DNA of 64,000 bases from Agrostemma githago (Eukaryota > Streptophyta > Magnoliopsida > Caryophyllales > Caryophyllaceae), in contig OY288242.1 in NCBI GenBank assembly GCA_958450325.1, positions 3,226,756 to 3,290,755 on the forward strand. Reading direction: 5' to 3'. Positions 34,401-46,384 of the stretch are shown in pieces. Each line of letters starts with the position of its first letter. Position 1 is the first letter of the stretch. The position numbers and the translations under genes are program-made. The notes beneath the pieces were generated by a model. The model was not told where the DNA came from and did not search any database. It saw only the letters and a program-made list of their open reading frames with translations.

Positions 34401-37400
34401 GCAATACATCTTCAGGTCAAATATTTACTGCCCTTGCTGGTAGCTCATCAGTTGCATCAGATTATGGCAGTGTCGATTATGGCAGTGACACTGCCTACGA
34501 GACATCTGAACTTGGAAGCCCGAGTTTTGGAAGGGATGATAGCTCTGAAGTTGGTCTGGAAGGTCTGACTCTGGATGAAGAACTACCAGATCATATCGAT
34601 AAGTTGGTGCAATATAGCATGTCAAATATTGACGAAGGGTTGTTAATGGGAGAGAATATAATGGATCAGTTGGAAGCCTTCAAAAAGTATAAGGGCACAA
34701 ATAGACAAATAACTGATAATGGGAATGCTTCAAAGTCAATTGTTTTACCTGTTGATAAGGTTGAAAGTTTGTTTGAATCAGAGCATGGAAAGGTAATCAA
34801 TCATACTCGCAAACGCTCAAATGAGAGCATAGGCAGTGATTTGAGTTCCCATAAAGGAAGTGAAATGTCGATTTCATCGTCTGCTAACGTGCTTGGTGAA
34901 ACATCTATGGGCGCTAGTGCAAGAAGTATAGGAAGTCCTGGTAGTCCAGAATTGCAGTTTCATAATAGCGGAAGAATAGCTCTCCCTAGAGATCAGCAGC
35001 CAAAGCTGGATAGGATCCTTACCAGCATGCAGCGAAGATTAGTGACTGCAAAAACGGATATGGAGGATTTAATTTCAAGACTTGATCAAGAAGTAGCTGT
35101 CAAAGAATACCTTACTACCAAGGTTTTTTTTTTCTCTTTTTTTCTTTTCCGGCTGTTATGCTAGTAGTGATAAAATAGCAAAATGCTCGGTAAACTGCCT
35201 GTGTTAGCTATTATTGAATGCGATTCTTGAACCAATTTCTTCTCTGTGATTACTGGGGTAGGGTTGTGTGCCTGAGTGCCTTTAAACCCCTAATAGTTCG
35301 CCATTTACTTGCCTCTGCCGCTTAAGGTCATCACGATTTCAGGACCCTTCCCCTACATTTGATTTATTCTTTTGCCAAGTTGATTGTCTGTGATGATCAC
35401 CCATCATTCTGCTTTTTACAGGTCAAGGACTTGGAAGTCGAACTTGAAAGCACTAAAGAAAAGAGCAAGGAAACACTCGAGCAAGCTCTTTCGCTTGAAA
35501 AAGAGAGAATAACAAAAATGCAGTGGGATATGGAGGAACTGCGCCAAAAGGCACTAGAATTAGAATTAAAGCTGAAGTCTCAAGAGGTTCATTTTTCACA
35601 CTTGCTGACCGTTCTGTGGAGACATTTGTTTTACTTGATTTCTAGATGCAATATTTTGCTTGAAACTTTTGCAGGATGGTAAGTTCGCCTCTGACTCCAT
35701 GAGCCTGAAGTCATCTGGTTTCCTTGAGAAGGATGACTTGTTGCGTGAACTAGAAGCTACTAAAGATGAACTTAATATGTTGCTTAAGCAACACGAAGAG
35801 TTGGAAGTGAAATCTAAGTCAGATATTAAAGCTCTTGTCAAAGAGGTTAGAACTCTGAGAAAGTCTCAAAATGAACTGACGCAGAAGCTCGACAAATCGT
35901 TAAAGGAAAAATCTGAAATGGAGGTGAGTTCCATACCTTGGCTATTGTAGTAAGATATGAGTTGGTGAATATGTTTTCATTGGTGTCTTCCCTATCTTTA
36001 TTTTTTTTTATCCTGATTAGGTGTGGATTCAAATACCTAATTTTATCTTGCTTTGCAATATGGAATGAATTAATAGAACTCACTAAATTGTGTGTACTTA
36101 TATTCTGAACTTCTGAAGTAGTGTTGGTCGATGCCATTCTTGACACACTATCTAATATGGGTCATGTGGAAACCACCTTTGTGTGTTTATGACTTTTCGA
36201 TACACAGATAAGATTGCAAGTCTTGCGTCCTGCCCAATTCGGCACAAAGGCAGGAGGCGTTGGGACACTAGGTTAATGTTGTCATAGTATTTGTGATTAG
36301 CATGTTGTATTACACTTGTTCTTGATGTCAAGTTGGACAAATAATGGATCGCAAGTTCTGAATTTAAAACTAATCTCATCCCTGGACTGAAGACGGGTCT
36401 GGTGACCAGATTATCAGCCTGTTAGAGTAAGACTTGTGATGTGGTTGCTATTTATTTTATGGGTCTGAGGTTGGGTCTTGGAAATCCAAGACTCAACTTA
36501 AGACTCATGAATAGTAATATGTGAGTGGAAAAACAGACCCCTTGTATTGCTTCTAATAGGTTTTATGTGTTGAGGGATGAACTTATAAAAATACGAGAGT
36601 CTGAATCAAGTCTTAAGAACAGTAATATTTTTTTGGTAGTCTTAAGCCTCATATTGAGTGTTGGAATGAAGATAGTCTATGTTTTGTGAACCGGAAGCCA
36701 TCCTCTCACAGCACAAGGACAACACACATTCTGCTATCTTTCGGAGGTATTAGTACTAAAATACGGATTATGTGTGTCCTACATGGTAAAATGATATCTT
36801 TTTCTAATAACCTGTTCACGTTGCACAAAGGTTAAGTATATCACATTCCTTTGTCAGCCTTCAGCCTTCTTTCAAAGCGGCCCTCTTTCATTTTAAGGAA
36901 GACCATCATTGTCATCATCAAGGGGATTGTTGAGTCCTCCGGTGCGGGCTAATAGAATAAGTGCAGGAGACCGGTCCACAAACAAGTGAGGTTCCATCCA
37001 TCACACACATGGGAATGAAGAGATCACAAAAACTGTCATCATCTATTCACTTAGATATGTACACCATAATAGCTGCTGAACAGCATACCATCCATACTTC
37101 CATCATCAACCTTAAGTAAAGACTGTTTTGGGTTATACTTGTTACCAAAAACTCAGAGATTTTATACAAAAAATATGTGAGTTGGTGTCATTTTTAAGGT
37201 GTTGGAAAGGACTGATTATTTGGATAGTTTAGTGTGACCAGCTTGACCTAATTACAACTTAGTGTGACCAACTTGAGAACATTTGTAATCAATGTGGTAT
37301 AAGTCTGTTTACTCAGCAGCTTTGGTAGTTTGTTTCTAGTGCTGTAAGTGGGTTATAACTCACTGGCCTGTACGCCTAAATAAGCAACTTATCGAGAAAA

Positions 37401-38364
37401 AATAATCTAAAAGCATTCCCATTCAATGAAACTCATCCAGTCCACAGCTCATACTTTTAATCCTTCCCACAATTTTGTCTTCTTCGAATGGACTCTATCT
37501 GAGGTAGTGATTCTATTATTCTGTGATTTTTAACTTCAGTGAACTGCTGTATCCTTTGTTTTCAGCAACTCTTGCAACAGGAGATGGATCAAAACCGGGA
37601 TGCTTTGGCTGCAAGGAGCAAGCTATTGCATGATTGTCAGCATCTTCAGAGTCAGCTCCAGGAGACTAATATTATGTTTGTACAAAATAATGTTACTTAT
37701 GATTCTTCCTCGATATCTGCGATTTTTGATCTCTTAGCGGAATCGGACAAGCAAATTGCTCTTCTCCTGGAAGAGGTACTTCCTTTTTTTTTTGTTGAAA
37801 TTGCCACCAGTTAAGTATTGTCTCACTTCTTATGAACTCATGATATTCACTTAGTACTTCTAGAAGCATATGGCTTTTTTCCCCGATTGATAGTTTACTG
37901 CAGAGGCAAAACACTACGAAATAACAGATCAATTGAAAAAAACCTCCAAACCAAAGAAATTATATTAACACCCAATTCTTCTCTCAATATTATAATCAAA
38001 AGCACACGTTCTTGACCCTTTTTATTTCCACTGTTTCTTAGTGTCAGTTAAGAATATTGTTCTCACCAATGTCGGTAGAAAGCTGAGTATTTTCTTATTA
38101 GCTTAATTGAGGGTAAATTGTATCTTGTAGACTCAACATTTGAGCTGTGAGGAGGATACGTTAACTGAAAACGACATGGAGTTGAAGAAGCTAGATCGTG
38201 AACTGAGGCTTTTATTGAGAGATTTATTTACGAGTAACACCAAATTGAGGAAGCAAGTGAATGTTTTTATTCGATCTGCTCTTCAAATCCACAATTCTAC
38301 CAGTGAAGGTGGTAAGGAAACTCTTTCAATCGAAACTGTATTAAAACATCTTTTAGAAACATAA
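31451..38364 (+). CDS. EREL1: PX-domain endosomal Rab effector, EREL1/EREL2-like
   Basis: Ten exons give 711 residues: 31451-31543, 32355-32471, 33523-33621, 33775-33861, 34053-34161, 34350-35122, 35422-35586, 35675-35923, 37566-37775 and 38131-38364. All introns are GT-AG; only the fifth junction splits a codon. EREX/EREL proteins bind phosphoinositides through the PX domain and act with RAB5-type GTPases in vacuolar trafficking. The start MIRGRSPPKHRHDGTSPLPL is characteristic of the family. The PX domain is about residues 40-170 (WSYCVTIPSW, FYRVQV, RRFNDFLKL, RRCSLEDWM). A serine-rich region follows. Exons 6-10 encode long coiled coils (VKDLEVELESTKEKSKETLE, LLRELEATKDELNMLLKQHE). The gene appears intact. 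Intron 8 is 1.6 kb. Confidence 0.92.
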
Positions 38365-38939
38365 CATGTTGATGATGATCATGAGGATGTGTACATTTTT
38401 CACTTGTGTAGCACCAACAATTTTCCTTAGATATTGTTGATAGTAGCCATTTTCAATGTAATTTGTCCTTGTTACACAAACTACTATAGTACTAATCTTT
38501 TGGAGTTGGTTCCCACTCGATTGGTTCTTTGATGTATTAATCGTCATCTTCTGGTTATGATTCTGGTTCCGATTCTGGTTTTCTTTTTCCTCCAACATCC
38601 GGTTGATTTAATCTAAGAACTGCTGAATTGATTCGGTTTTCATGTTCACGGAATTCACGCTTTCTGGGTCAAGGTGTGAACTACTACTCACTACTCGCCG
38701 ACTTGCCGTGATGGAGGACAGTTTAAAATGGTTCCCTTTTGATTGCGTAAGGTGTCTTCTAAAATTCCATTTTAGTAAGGGAGGGAATTAGGAAAGGGTA
38801 AAAGGGAAAAGGAATTTGTAATAATTTTAGAGTTATTTAACAATCAATATATTAACTATAAGATCTCTTTTCAAAATAATATCATATTTTAATAAATCTG
38901 AGAATAATACTATGTATTATTTGAGTAATTCAACCAGTG
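38365..38939. other. EREL 3' flank
   Basis: 3' untranslated region and AT-rich intergenic DNA. There is no further gene. Confidence 0.4.
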
Positions 38940-38941
38940 TA

Positions 38942-39199
38942 CTCCCATCCATTCAATTCTTTACACTTACTAGAAATGGACAATCCAATCAATTCTTTAC
39001 ATTCCCTTTTTGGCAAAACACTTTACCCTATAATCCTTATATCCTTACTCTATTTACACAAAATGCCACTACTTTTTCCTTACTTTAAGTTTGGTGGACC
39101 CATAAAATCATTTGATTTACCAATAATACCCTTACTTTTACCACTTTTCTTAAAAATTGTGAAACCCCCCATGTCAAGGATTGAATGGATGGGAGGGAG
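38942..39199. mobile_element. Stowaway MITE
   Basis: 258 bp, ends CTCCCATCCATTCAATTCTT and, in reverse, CTCCCTCCCATCCATTCAAT, with TA on both sides (38940-38941, 39200-39201). The TIRs are about 25 bp. No transposase. Confidence 0.88.
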
Positions 39200-39459
39200 T
39201 AGTATATTTGTGACCGGATATCGGTGAACTCGTCCACCTTCCTTTTTTTGCAATTATTTTATTTTATATTACTTCACTCTCATTCACTTACTCAATGTAC
39301 GAAGCACTAAACGTCATTAATGTCTCCGTCTTCCTCTTCCTTCAACATCACCAAACTAGTTAACAACAAAATACTACACCAAAATCAACACGTTAATCAA
39401 AACGTAACTTATAGAAAAAAAACTAAATAAATTACACCAGAAAAAACACAATACTACAC

Positions 39460-41042
39460 CAAAATGGTCTAATGTATTATGAGGGTCATTTAATCTTCAA
39501 TAGAGACTTTTAAAAGCCTTAAAATGACTTTTTGAGACGCGACGAAATCGGTCGAAACAAGTTCTATACTTCATTCTATATCGTGTCAGAAAATTCTAAC
39601 AAACATTATTAAGCATTATGTTCCTATCGACAAGTTTCCGTCAAAAAACATTCGCACTTTAGAACATCTTTCACTCCTTTAGAAAAAAGTGGAAAACGAT
39701 CGATTTTGAAGGTTATTATCCACGTTTTTTCGATTTTTTGGGACCTGGAATAAAATGGGTCCATATTTTCCTTCAACAAACACTAAACCAAATAAAATAT
39801 CCCGGTGTATTATGAGGGTCATTTGGCCATCAATAAAGACATTTAAAAGCCTTAAAATGACTTTTTTAGACGCGTTGAAATCAGTTGAAACAAATTCTAT
39901 ACTTCATTCTATATCGTTTCAAAAGGTTCTAACAATTACTATTAAGCATTATGTTCCTATAAACAATATTCGTCAAAAAACATTCGCACTTTAGAACGAC
40001 TTTCACTCCTTTCGAAAAAAGCTGAAAGCGATCGATTTTGAAGGTTATTATCCACGTTTTTTCGTCCTTTTGGAACCTGGAATAAAATGACTCCAGATTT
40101 TCGGTGAACAAACACTAAACCAAATAAAATGTTCCAGTCTATTATGAGTGTGATTTGGTCTTCAATGAAGACATTTAAAAGCCATAGAATGACTTTTTGA
40201 GACGCGTCGAAATCGGTCGCAACAAGTTATATATTTCTTTCTATATCGTGTCAGAAGGTTCTCACAATCATAATAAAGCATTATGTTCCTATCGACAAGT
40301 TTACGTCAAAATACAATCGTGTTTTAGAACAACTTTCACTCCTTTCGAAAAAAGCGAAAAATGATCGATTTTGAAGGTTATTTTATCCACGTTTTTTCAA
40401 AATTTTTGGACCCATAATAAAATGGATCCATATTTCCGGTGAACAGACACTAAACCAAATAAAATTTCCCTGTGTATTATGTGGGTCATTTGGTCATCAT
40501 TGAAGACATTTAAAAGCCTTAGAATGGCTTTTTGAGACGCGTCAAAATCGGTCGAAACAAGTTCTATACTTCTTTCTATATCGTGTCAGAAGGTTCTAAC
40601 AATCATTATTAAGCATTATGTTCCTATCGACAAGTTTTTGTCAAAAAATATTCGCACTTTAGAATGACTTTCACTCCTTTCAAATAACAGAAAACGATTG
40701 ATTTTGAAGGTTATTATCCATGTTTTTTCGGCCTTTTGGGACCTGGAATAAAATGGGTCCATATTTTCCTTGAACAAACACTAAACCAAGTAAAATGTCT
40801 TGGTGGATTAAGAGGGTCATTTGGTCTTCAAAAAAGATATTTAAAAGCCTTAAAATGGCTTTTTGAGTCGCGTCGAACCGGTCGAAACAAGTTCTATACT
40901 TCATTCTATATCGTGACAGAAGGTTCTAACAATCGTTATTAAGCAATATGTTTCTATCGAAGAGTTTTCGTCAAAATACAATCGCGTTTTAGAACAACTT
41001 TCACTACTTTAAAAAAAAGCGGAAAACGATCGATTTTGAAGG
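39460..41042. repeat. Satellite array, about 333-bp monomers (left block)
   Basis: The phrase TATTATGAGGGTCATTTGG and its variants recur at 39481, 39814, 40146, 40481 and 40812, so the period is 331-335 bp. Each monomer contains GATTTTGAAGGTTATTATCC, ATATCGTGTCAGAAGGTTCT and TAAGCATTATGTTCCTATCG. Monomers differ by roughly 10 percent. Not coding. Confidence 0.93.
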
Positions 41043-41373
41043 TTTTTTTTTTTTTTTTTTTGGTAAAGGGTAAGTATATATATATATGCCGAGAATCAAT
41101 TACAAAAGAATATGACTACATCAAATTATGTAGCCATCTAGCGTCTTTCGCACTTAATGGGTATTTTAGTTTACACATGATTCTATTTCTCACATCCATC
41201 TTAATCAACTTTGCCATATACTGTGGTTGTAGAACCATTCCTTCAATTCTGCTTAAGTTGCGTTGTCTCCAAACATGATAAATCGCAGCATTGACGAGAA
41301 GACGGAGAATATTGCATTGTAGCTTCGTACCCCGAACCTTGCACGCCCAACTCAAGCCCCCATCACCCGGTAG
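41043..41373 (-). mobile_element. 5'-truncated LINE copy 1 in the satellite
   Basis: A poly-T run (poly-A on minus) at 41043 is followed on the minus strand by a short 3' UTR and the C-terminal end of an L1-type polyprotein (KLQCNILRLLVNAAIYHVW, then KDARWLHNLM). It is inserted right after GATTTTGAAGG (41032-41042). The right edge joins the satellite in a different phase, so target DNA was lost there. Confidence 0.85.
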
Positions 41374-41520
41374 TATACTTCTTTCTAAATCGTGTCAGAA
41401 GGTTCTAACATCATTATTAAGCATCATGTCTATCGACAAGTTTTCATCATAAAACATTCGCACTTTAGAACGACTTTCACTCTTTTTGAAAAAAAAGCGG
41501 AAAACGATCGATTTTGAAGG
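41374..41520. repeat. Satellite fragment between LINE copies
   Basis: TATACTTCTTTCTAAATCGT through GATCGATTTTGAAGG, colinear with part of the 333-bp monomer. Confidence 0.9.
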
Positions 41521-42201
41521 TTTTTTTTTATGAAGGGTAAGTATATAAATAAAGAATGTGTATCGTTACAAAAAACTAACCAAATGACTACATCAATTTA
41601 TGTAGCCATCTAGCATCTTTAGGTCTAATTGGGTATTTCAACTTACACCTTACTCTATTTCTAACATCCTTCATAATCAGCTTGGCCGTAACCTGTGGCA
41701 AAGGAACAACACCTTCTAGTCTACATACATTTCGTTGCCTCCAAATGTGATAAATCGAAGCGTTGATCATAGCACGAAGTATGTTGCATTTAAGTTTCGA
41801 GCCTCTCAGATGCGTTGCCCATACCAGTCCATCACTGCTCGGTATCCTTTTCATGACCCAGTCTCCCAAGATTCCCATAACCCTCCTGCTCCAGCTACAA
41901 CCGAAAAACAAATGGTCAATGTTCTCCGGATGCGCCTCGCACAAGAAGCATAGATTCGAATTAGTCACCCCAAATCTCATGAGTTTCACTCTCGTGTTCA
42001 AAGCCCCCCGATACACAAGCCACGCAATGAAGCTATGCTTAGGGTCACTCCAATTACTCCACACTAATCTCCACCACGAGACAACCGGTCTATGAACTCT
42101 CAACTCCTCGTACGCCTTAGAAATCGAATAATGTGTATCCGATCCATGCCATTTTCCATTTACGAACATATGCTTTATCTTCTCGACATTTACGAACATA
42201 T
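41521..42201 (-). mobile_element. 5'-truncated LINE copy 2 (zf-RVT end) in the satellite
   Basis: Longest of the three copies. The minus strand encodes the reverse-transcriptase zinc-binding domain (zf-RVT) of plant L1 LINEs: SWWRLVWSNWSDPKHSFIAW, then FGVTNSNLCFLCEAHPENID and HLFFGCSWSRRVM, with the CxxC ... H ... C pattern. The end is RPKDARWLHKLM. A poly-A tail lies at the left. GATTTTGAAGG flanks both sides (41510-41520 and 42202-42212), a target-site duplication of at least 11 bp. The 5' junction carries a small duplication of CATTTACGAACATATG. Confidence 0.9.
41588..42199 (-). pseudogene. LINE ORF2 C-terminal fragment (zf-RVT)
   Basis: Uninterrupted 203-codon frame for the end of a LINE ORF2 protein. 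The tryptophan, FLCEAHPENIDHLFFGC and IYHIWRQRN motifs identify zf-RVT. It lacks endonuclease and polymerase and is only a remnant of a 5'-truncated insertion. Confidence 0.85.
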
Positions 42202-42212
42202 GATTTTGAAGG

Positions 42213-42459
42213 TTTTTTTTTTGGTGAAGGGTAAGTATGTATTAAAAAATGATGGATCAATGTACAAATGAATGGCTACATCAAATTATGTAGCCATCTC
42301 GCGTCTCTAGCCCGCAAAGGGTGCTTAATCATAGTCATAATTCTATTCCGTACATCCAATTTAATCATCTTAACAATATGATGAGGTCGCTGCACTGATC
42401 CTTCGATTCTACACAAGTTTCGTTGCCTCCAAACGTGATAAATCATTGCGTTAAATAAT
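42213..42459 (-). mobile_element. 5'-truncated LINE copy 3 in the satellite
   Basis: Poly-T at 42213, then on the minus strand the same LINE 3' end (DARWLHNLM, stop, short UTR). It is flanked by GATTTTGAAGG on both sides (42202-42212 and 42460-42470). This is the shortest copy, with a truncation point different from copies 1 and 2. Confidence 0.88.
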
Positions 42460-43386
42460 GATTTTGAAGGTTATTATCAACGTTTTTTTGACATTTTGGG
42501 ACCCAGGATAAAATGGGTCCATATTTTCCTTGAACGAATACTAATCCAAGTAAAATGTCTTGGTGTATTATGAGGGTCATTTGGTTTTTAAAAAAGATAT
42601 TTAAAAGCATTAAAATGGCTTTTTGAGAGGCTTCGAAACCGGTCGAAATAAGTTCTATACTTCAATCTATATCGTGACAGAAGGTTCTAACAATCATTAT
42701 TAAACATTATGTTCCTATCGACAAGTTTTCTTTAAAACACAGTCGCGTTATAGAACATCTTTCACTCCTTTAGAAAAAAATGGAAAACGATTGATTTTGA
42801 AGATTATTATCCACATTTTTTCGGTCATTTGGGACCTTGAATAAAATGGGTCCATATTTTCCTTGAACAAACACTAAACCAAGTAAAATGTCTTGGTGCA
42901 TTATGAGGGTCATTTAGTCTTCAAAAAAGATATTTAAAAGCCTTAAAATGGCTTTTTGAGACGCTTCGAAACCGGTCGAAACAAGTTCTATACTCCATTT
43001 TATATCGTTTCAGAAGGTTCTAACAATCATCACTAAGCATTATGTTCTTATCGACAAGTTTTCATCAAAAAAACATTCGCACTTTAGAACAACTTTTACT
43101 CCTTTTATAAAAAAAACGGAAAACGATCGATTTTGAAGGTTATTATCCACGTTTTTTTGACCTTTTGAGACCTGGAATTAAATAATGGGTCCATATTTTC
43201 TGTGAACTTACACTAAACCAAACAAAATATCCCGGTGTATTATGAGGGTCATTTGGTCATCAATGAAGACATTTAAAAGGCTTAGAATGGCTTTTTGAGA
43301 CACGTCGAAATCGGTTGAAACAAGTTCTATACTTCATTCTATATCGTGACAGAAGGTTCTAACGATCATTATTAAGCATTAAGCTT
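42460..43386. repeat. Satellite array, about 333-bp monomers (right block)
   Basis: Same monomer as the left block, with GAGGGTC starts at 42572, 42905 and 43244. The array ends at about 43381 in AAGCATTAAGCTTG. Confidence 0.92.
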
Positions 43387-43975
43387 GATTTGTAGTGTAT
43401 AATACATTTTTTTCAAAGATTCAAAGTCCGAAATAAAAATGGATGAAAATTCTACATAGTTTTCATCGGACTGGTAGGAAAGTTCTCACAAAATATGAAG
43501 GGCAACGAAGAACGTTTGGAGGTTTCGGTTTGTGATAAACCACCCCTATCAGAAAAATCTGTTTATACTTGTCGTTTGGGCGTGAAATCAGACAGGGTAC
43601 ATCCTGAAGACATCCTTGTCACGTGCTATGAATATCATGTTCATTTGAAACGTGACTCGATTTGAGCTCCTGAGCAACTCAATTTGTAGTTTATAAATGC
43701 ACGTTTTTGTAAAGATTTAGGGTCCAAAATAAAAATGGTTGAAAATGGTACGAATTTTTCATCGGATTGGTAGGAAAATCCACACAAAATACGAGGTGCA
43801 ACGGAGAACGTTTGGGGTTCAGCCCTTCAAGTTTGTGATAAAACACCCTTACCTGAAAAATATGTTTATCGTGTTAAAGCGACCAATATTTGTCGTTTGT
43901 GCGTGCAATTGGGCAGGGTATATCCTGAAGACACCCTAGTCATGTGCTATAAAAATCAGGTTGATTTCGCTGCCA
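43387..43975. repeat. Two-copy direct repeat of about 297 bp
   Basis: TTTGTAGTGTATAA at 43389 and TTTGTAGTTTATAA at about 43684 start two diverged copies. They share ATAAAAATGG, TCATCGGA.TGGTAGGAAA, AACGTTTGG and CAGGGTA.ATCCTGAAGAC in order. The sequence is unlike the 333-bp satellite and abuts the CACTA element. Confidence 0.8.
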
Positions 43976-44138
43976 TTGGCTCCCACCAAGCAAGAATTCA
44001 CTTCCACTCAAGACCCAATACCACAAGACCCGAGTCATCCCACTACAAGAATTAAAGTCTGGGGCGACTGAGCTTAGCCACCGTCATCTGTCGCTAAAAA
44101 GAGACGCGTGACAGTTGACAGTCGCTACAGATAGTCGC

Positions 44139-44385
44139 ATCTAGCGACTGAAATCGGTCGCTAAATCCTACGCGCGACCGATTTCAGTCGCTAAAATTAA
44201 CGACCGAAATCAGTCGCTATGGCAGGCTTTTAGCGACCGATTTGAGTCGCTGAGAGCGTCAGATTAGCGACTGATTTCAGTCGCTAAAAGTTGTGACGTG
44301 GCGTTCTTTGAGCGTCCACAGCGACTGAAATCGGTCGCAAAATGAGAAAATTAGCGACTGATTTCAGTCGCTACCTAACCTGAAA
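44139..44385. repeat. CACTA subterminal repeats, left
   Basis: AGCGACTGA and its inverse TCGGTCGCT/TCAGTCGCT recur about ten times, often as facing pairs such as GCGACTGAAATCGGTCGC. Such motifs are binding sites for the TNPA-type protein in characterised CACTA elements. Confidence 0.9.
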
Positions 44386-44624
44386 TAGGCCGATTTTATT
44401 TGTTTCGTTTCTAGCCAAAATTTGCGCAAAAACACAAACCAACAACCAAAATACATCCCACACATCATTCCAAACATTCCAAACGTCGTTCCAAATGTTA
44501 CGCCAGCTCCACACTCCAGAATTGGCAACCAAGCACGCAAATGTCTTTAATACAGTAAATTAAAAGTGTTGTTACAAACTGTTTTCAACAAACATTCACA
44601 AACTACAAACTGTTTTCAATCTAC

Positions 44625-46228
44625 TCACCTAACAGTGAAACTAGCTGACGCACCACTACCACCGTCACCACCAAAGGGGTCTCTATAATCTCGGGGTCGG
44701 GGAGTGGGGCCGGAGTTACAGTTCTGCTGCTGCATGCTCCTAAGACGCTGTAGCTCTTCCAGAATTTGCAAGTTAACGCGTACGGACTCCTGCATCTTCA
44801 ACCTCTCATCCTGCTCCTTTATCTTCTCAGCCATAGCCGCCCGTAGCGCCCTCTCCTCTCGTATTTCCGACCTCATCTCCTGAACGACGGATGGTACAAA
44901 CTCCGTCGAGGTCGCACGTCCCCCTCGAGCATTGGGTGGTGTCCAATACAGGGAATGAGCGTTCCCCGTACCGTACACCGCTCCCTTGCGGTATCCCTCC
45001 GCGACTCTGAACCAAATCGCGCTCGGGGCCACACCTTCATTCTCGGGCGCTCTAGTGGCCTCCATATACGATCTCTACAAGAAATTGGAGTCATGATTAG
45101 GTGAGTTGTAAAGAAAAAAAAAGTAAAGAAGCTTTATGTTTGAAACTTACCCAAATGTCGGCGTCCTTCTGCATAGTGAATGATCGACCGATGGCGTCGT
45201 CCCCCTTGGTCTTCGTGGCGAGAAATAGCTGCACAGGCGGAGGGAATTCTCCGGTTTTCTTCTTCAACTGTTGAAAGTACATGTAGATTTCACATTTATA
45301 TTTATAATGAAAACATTAAATAAGAATCCAAAATAAAAAACAAAGGTAAGGAAATACTAACATTCATAGCCCGCTGTTGCATCGACTGCGACCCACCGTG
45401 GTGGTTGGGCTCCGCCTCCACCTCGGGGTCCCCTCCCCGCCTCTTGTTCTTCTTCGCCTGGACCAAACTCTTAAGGAACTTCGGGTCGGAGCGGGCTACT
45501 TCGAACTGTTTAATGACGTCACCTACAATTTATACACTTTGAGATCAATAAGCATTTTGAAGATATATACAACTTTCTATTCAAGTACGAACACTAATTG
45601 AGTAATCAAACCTTTAAGGTATTTGTGTGCCCTTCCCTCGTTCGCCAACTTCCACATGTTGTCTTTGTATCTTTTCTTTGCGACGTCCATGTATCTGTCT
45701 CTCGCAGCCACCTCGAGACCGTCGTTGTAACAGTGTTTCATCTGCAAGATTGTTTGTTGTCATTATATTAGTAATCCGTAAACAATAACAGATAATTAAT
45801 AAAACAAAAAAAATGGTGCACCTTAAAGTTGGCAAACCACTTCTCCCGCTGCCACTGAGGCACCTTGGTCCAACTGGTGCAATAAGTAGTCAATTCATTC
45901 ATGAAACTGTCCTTCACACCAGTCACCACCGCTCGAGTCCGAAACCTACACCAAAGAGTGAAATAAGATGATGTCTCACAAAAAAAGGAAATACAATGTC
46001 TCACCATGTGTTATCGGGGCTAATAATTAGGCGCCCGTCGTCTGTATATTCAAGCCCTTGATCCTGTTGTGGTTGTTCTGGTTGCTGATCGTTGTTCACC
46101 TCCTCTTCATTATCATCTTGTTAGACCTCGTTCTGGTCCTCCATCCGGGTCTCTTCCTGGTCCTCTTGCTGCTGCCGCCCCCTGCTGCTGCTCCCGCTAC
46201 CGTACCGCATTCTGCTGCCCAACGTCAT
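44625..46228 (-). pseudogene. TNPA-like protein of the CACTA element (Ptta/En/Spm type)
   Basis: Six exons on the minus strand: 46228-46006, 45945-45822, 45741-45612, 45522-45362, 45267-45151 and 45074-44625, with GT-AG junctions. Such proteins bind subterminal repeats and assist the transposase. Exon 1 has a low-complexity QQQ/acidic region. Exon 2 reads VKDSFMNELTTYCTSWTKVP and QWQREKWFANF. Exon 3 reads DMYMDVAKK-like KKRYKDNMWKLANEGR. Later exons have ARSDPKFLKSLVQAKKNKRR, TMQKDADIW and YWTPPNARGGR. The last holds a coiled coil. An in-frame TAA at 46121-46123 in exon 1, where CAA would fit the Q-rich context, breaks it. Family call rests on the overall pattern of plant transposase_24 proteins. 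Confidence 0.75.
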
Positions 46229-46384
46229 ATCTGCAGACATTTAGAAAGTTAGAAATTGACATCATAATATCGAAATAATTTGCCCAAAATAGTTAATGCA
46301 GATTACTATGTTGAAATAATATAACTTACTAAAACTATACCCTACTAGAAATCATCGTCACTGTCGTTGTCATCTTCCACTTGC

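Noticed and set aside
36440..36660. Possible MITE in intron 8 of EREL (GACTCAACTTAAGACTC and AAGTCTTAAG words)
   Set aside because: Inverted words exist, but I could not place termini or a target duplication.
39755..40942. Several 60-80 codon frames in the satellite
   Set aside because: They recur with the monomer in shifting frames and have no domain. Chance frames of a tandem repeat.
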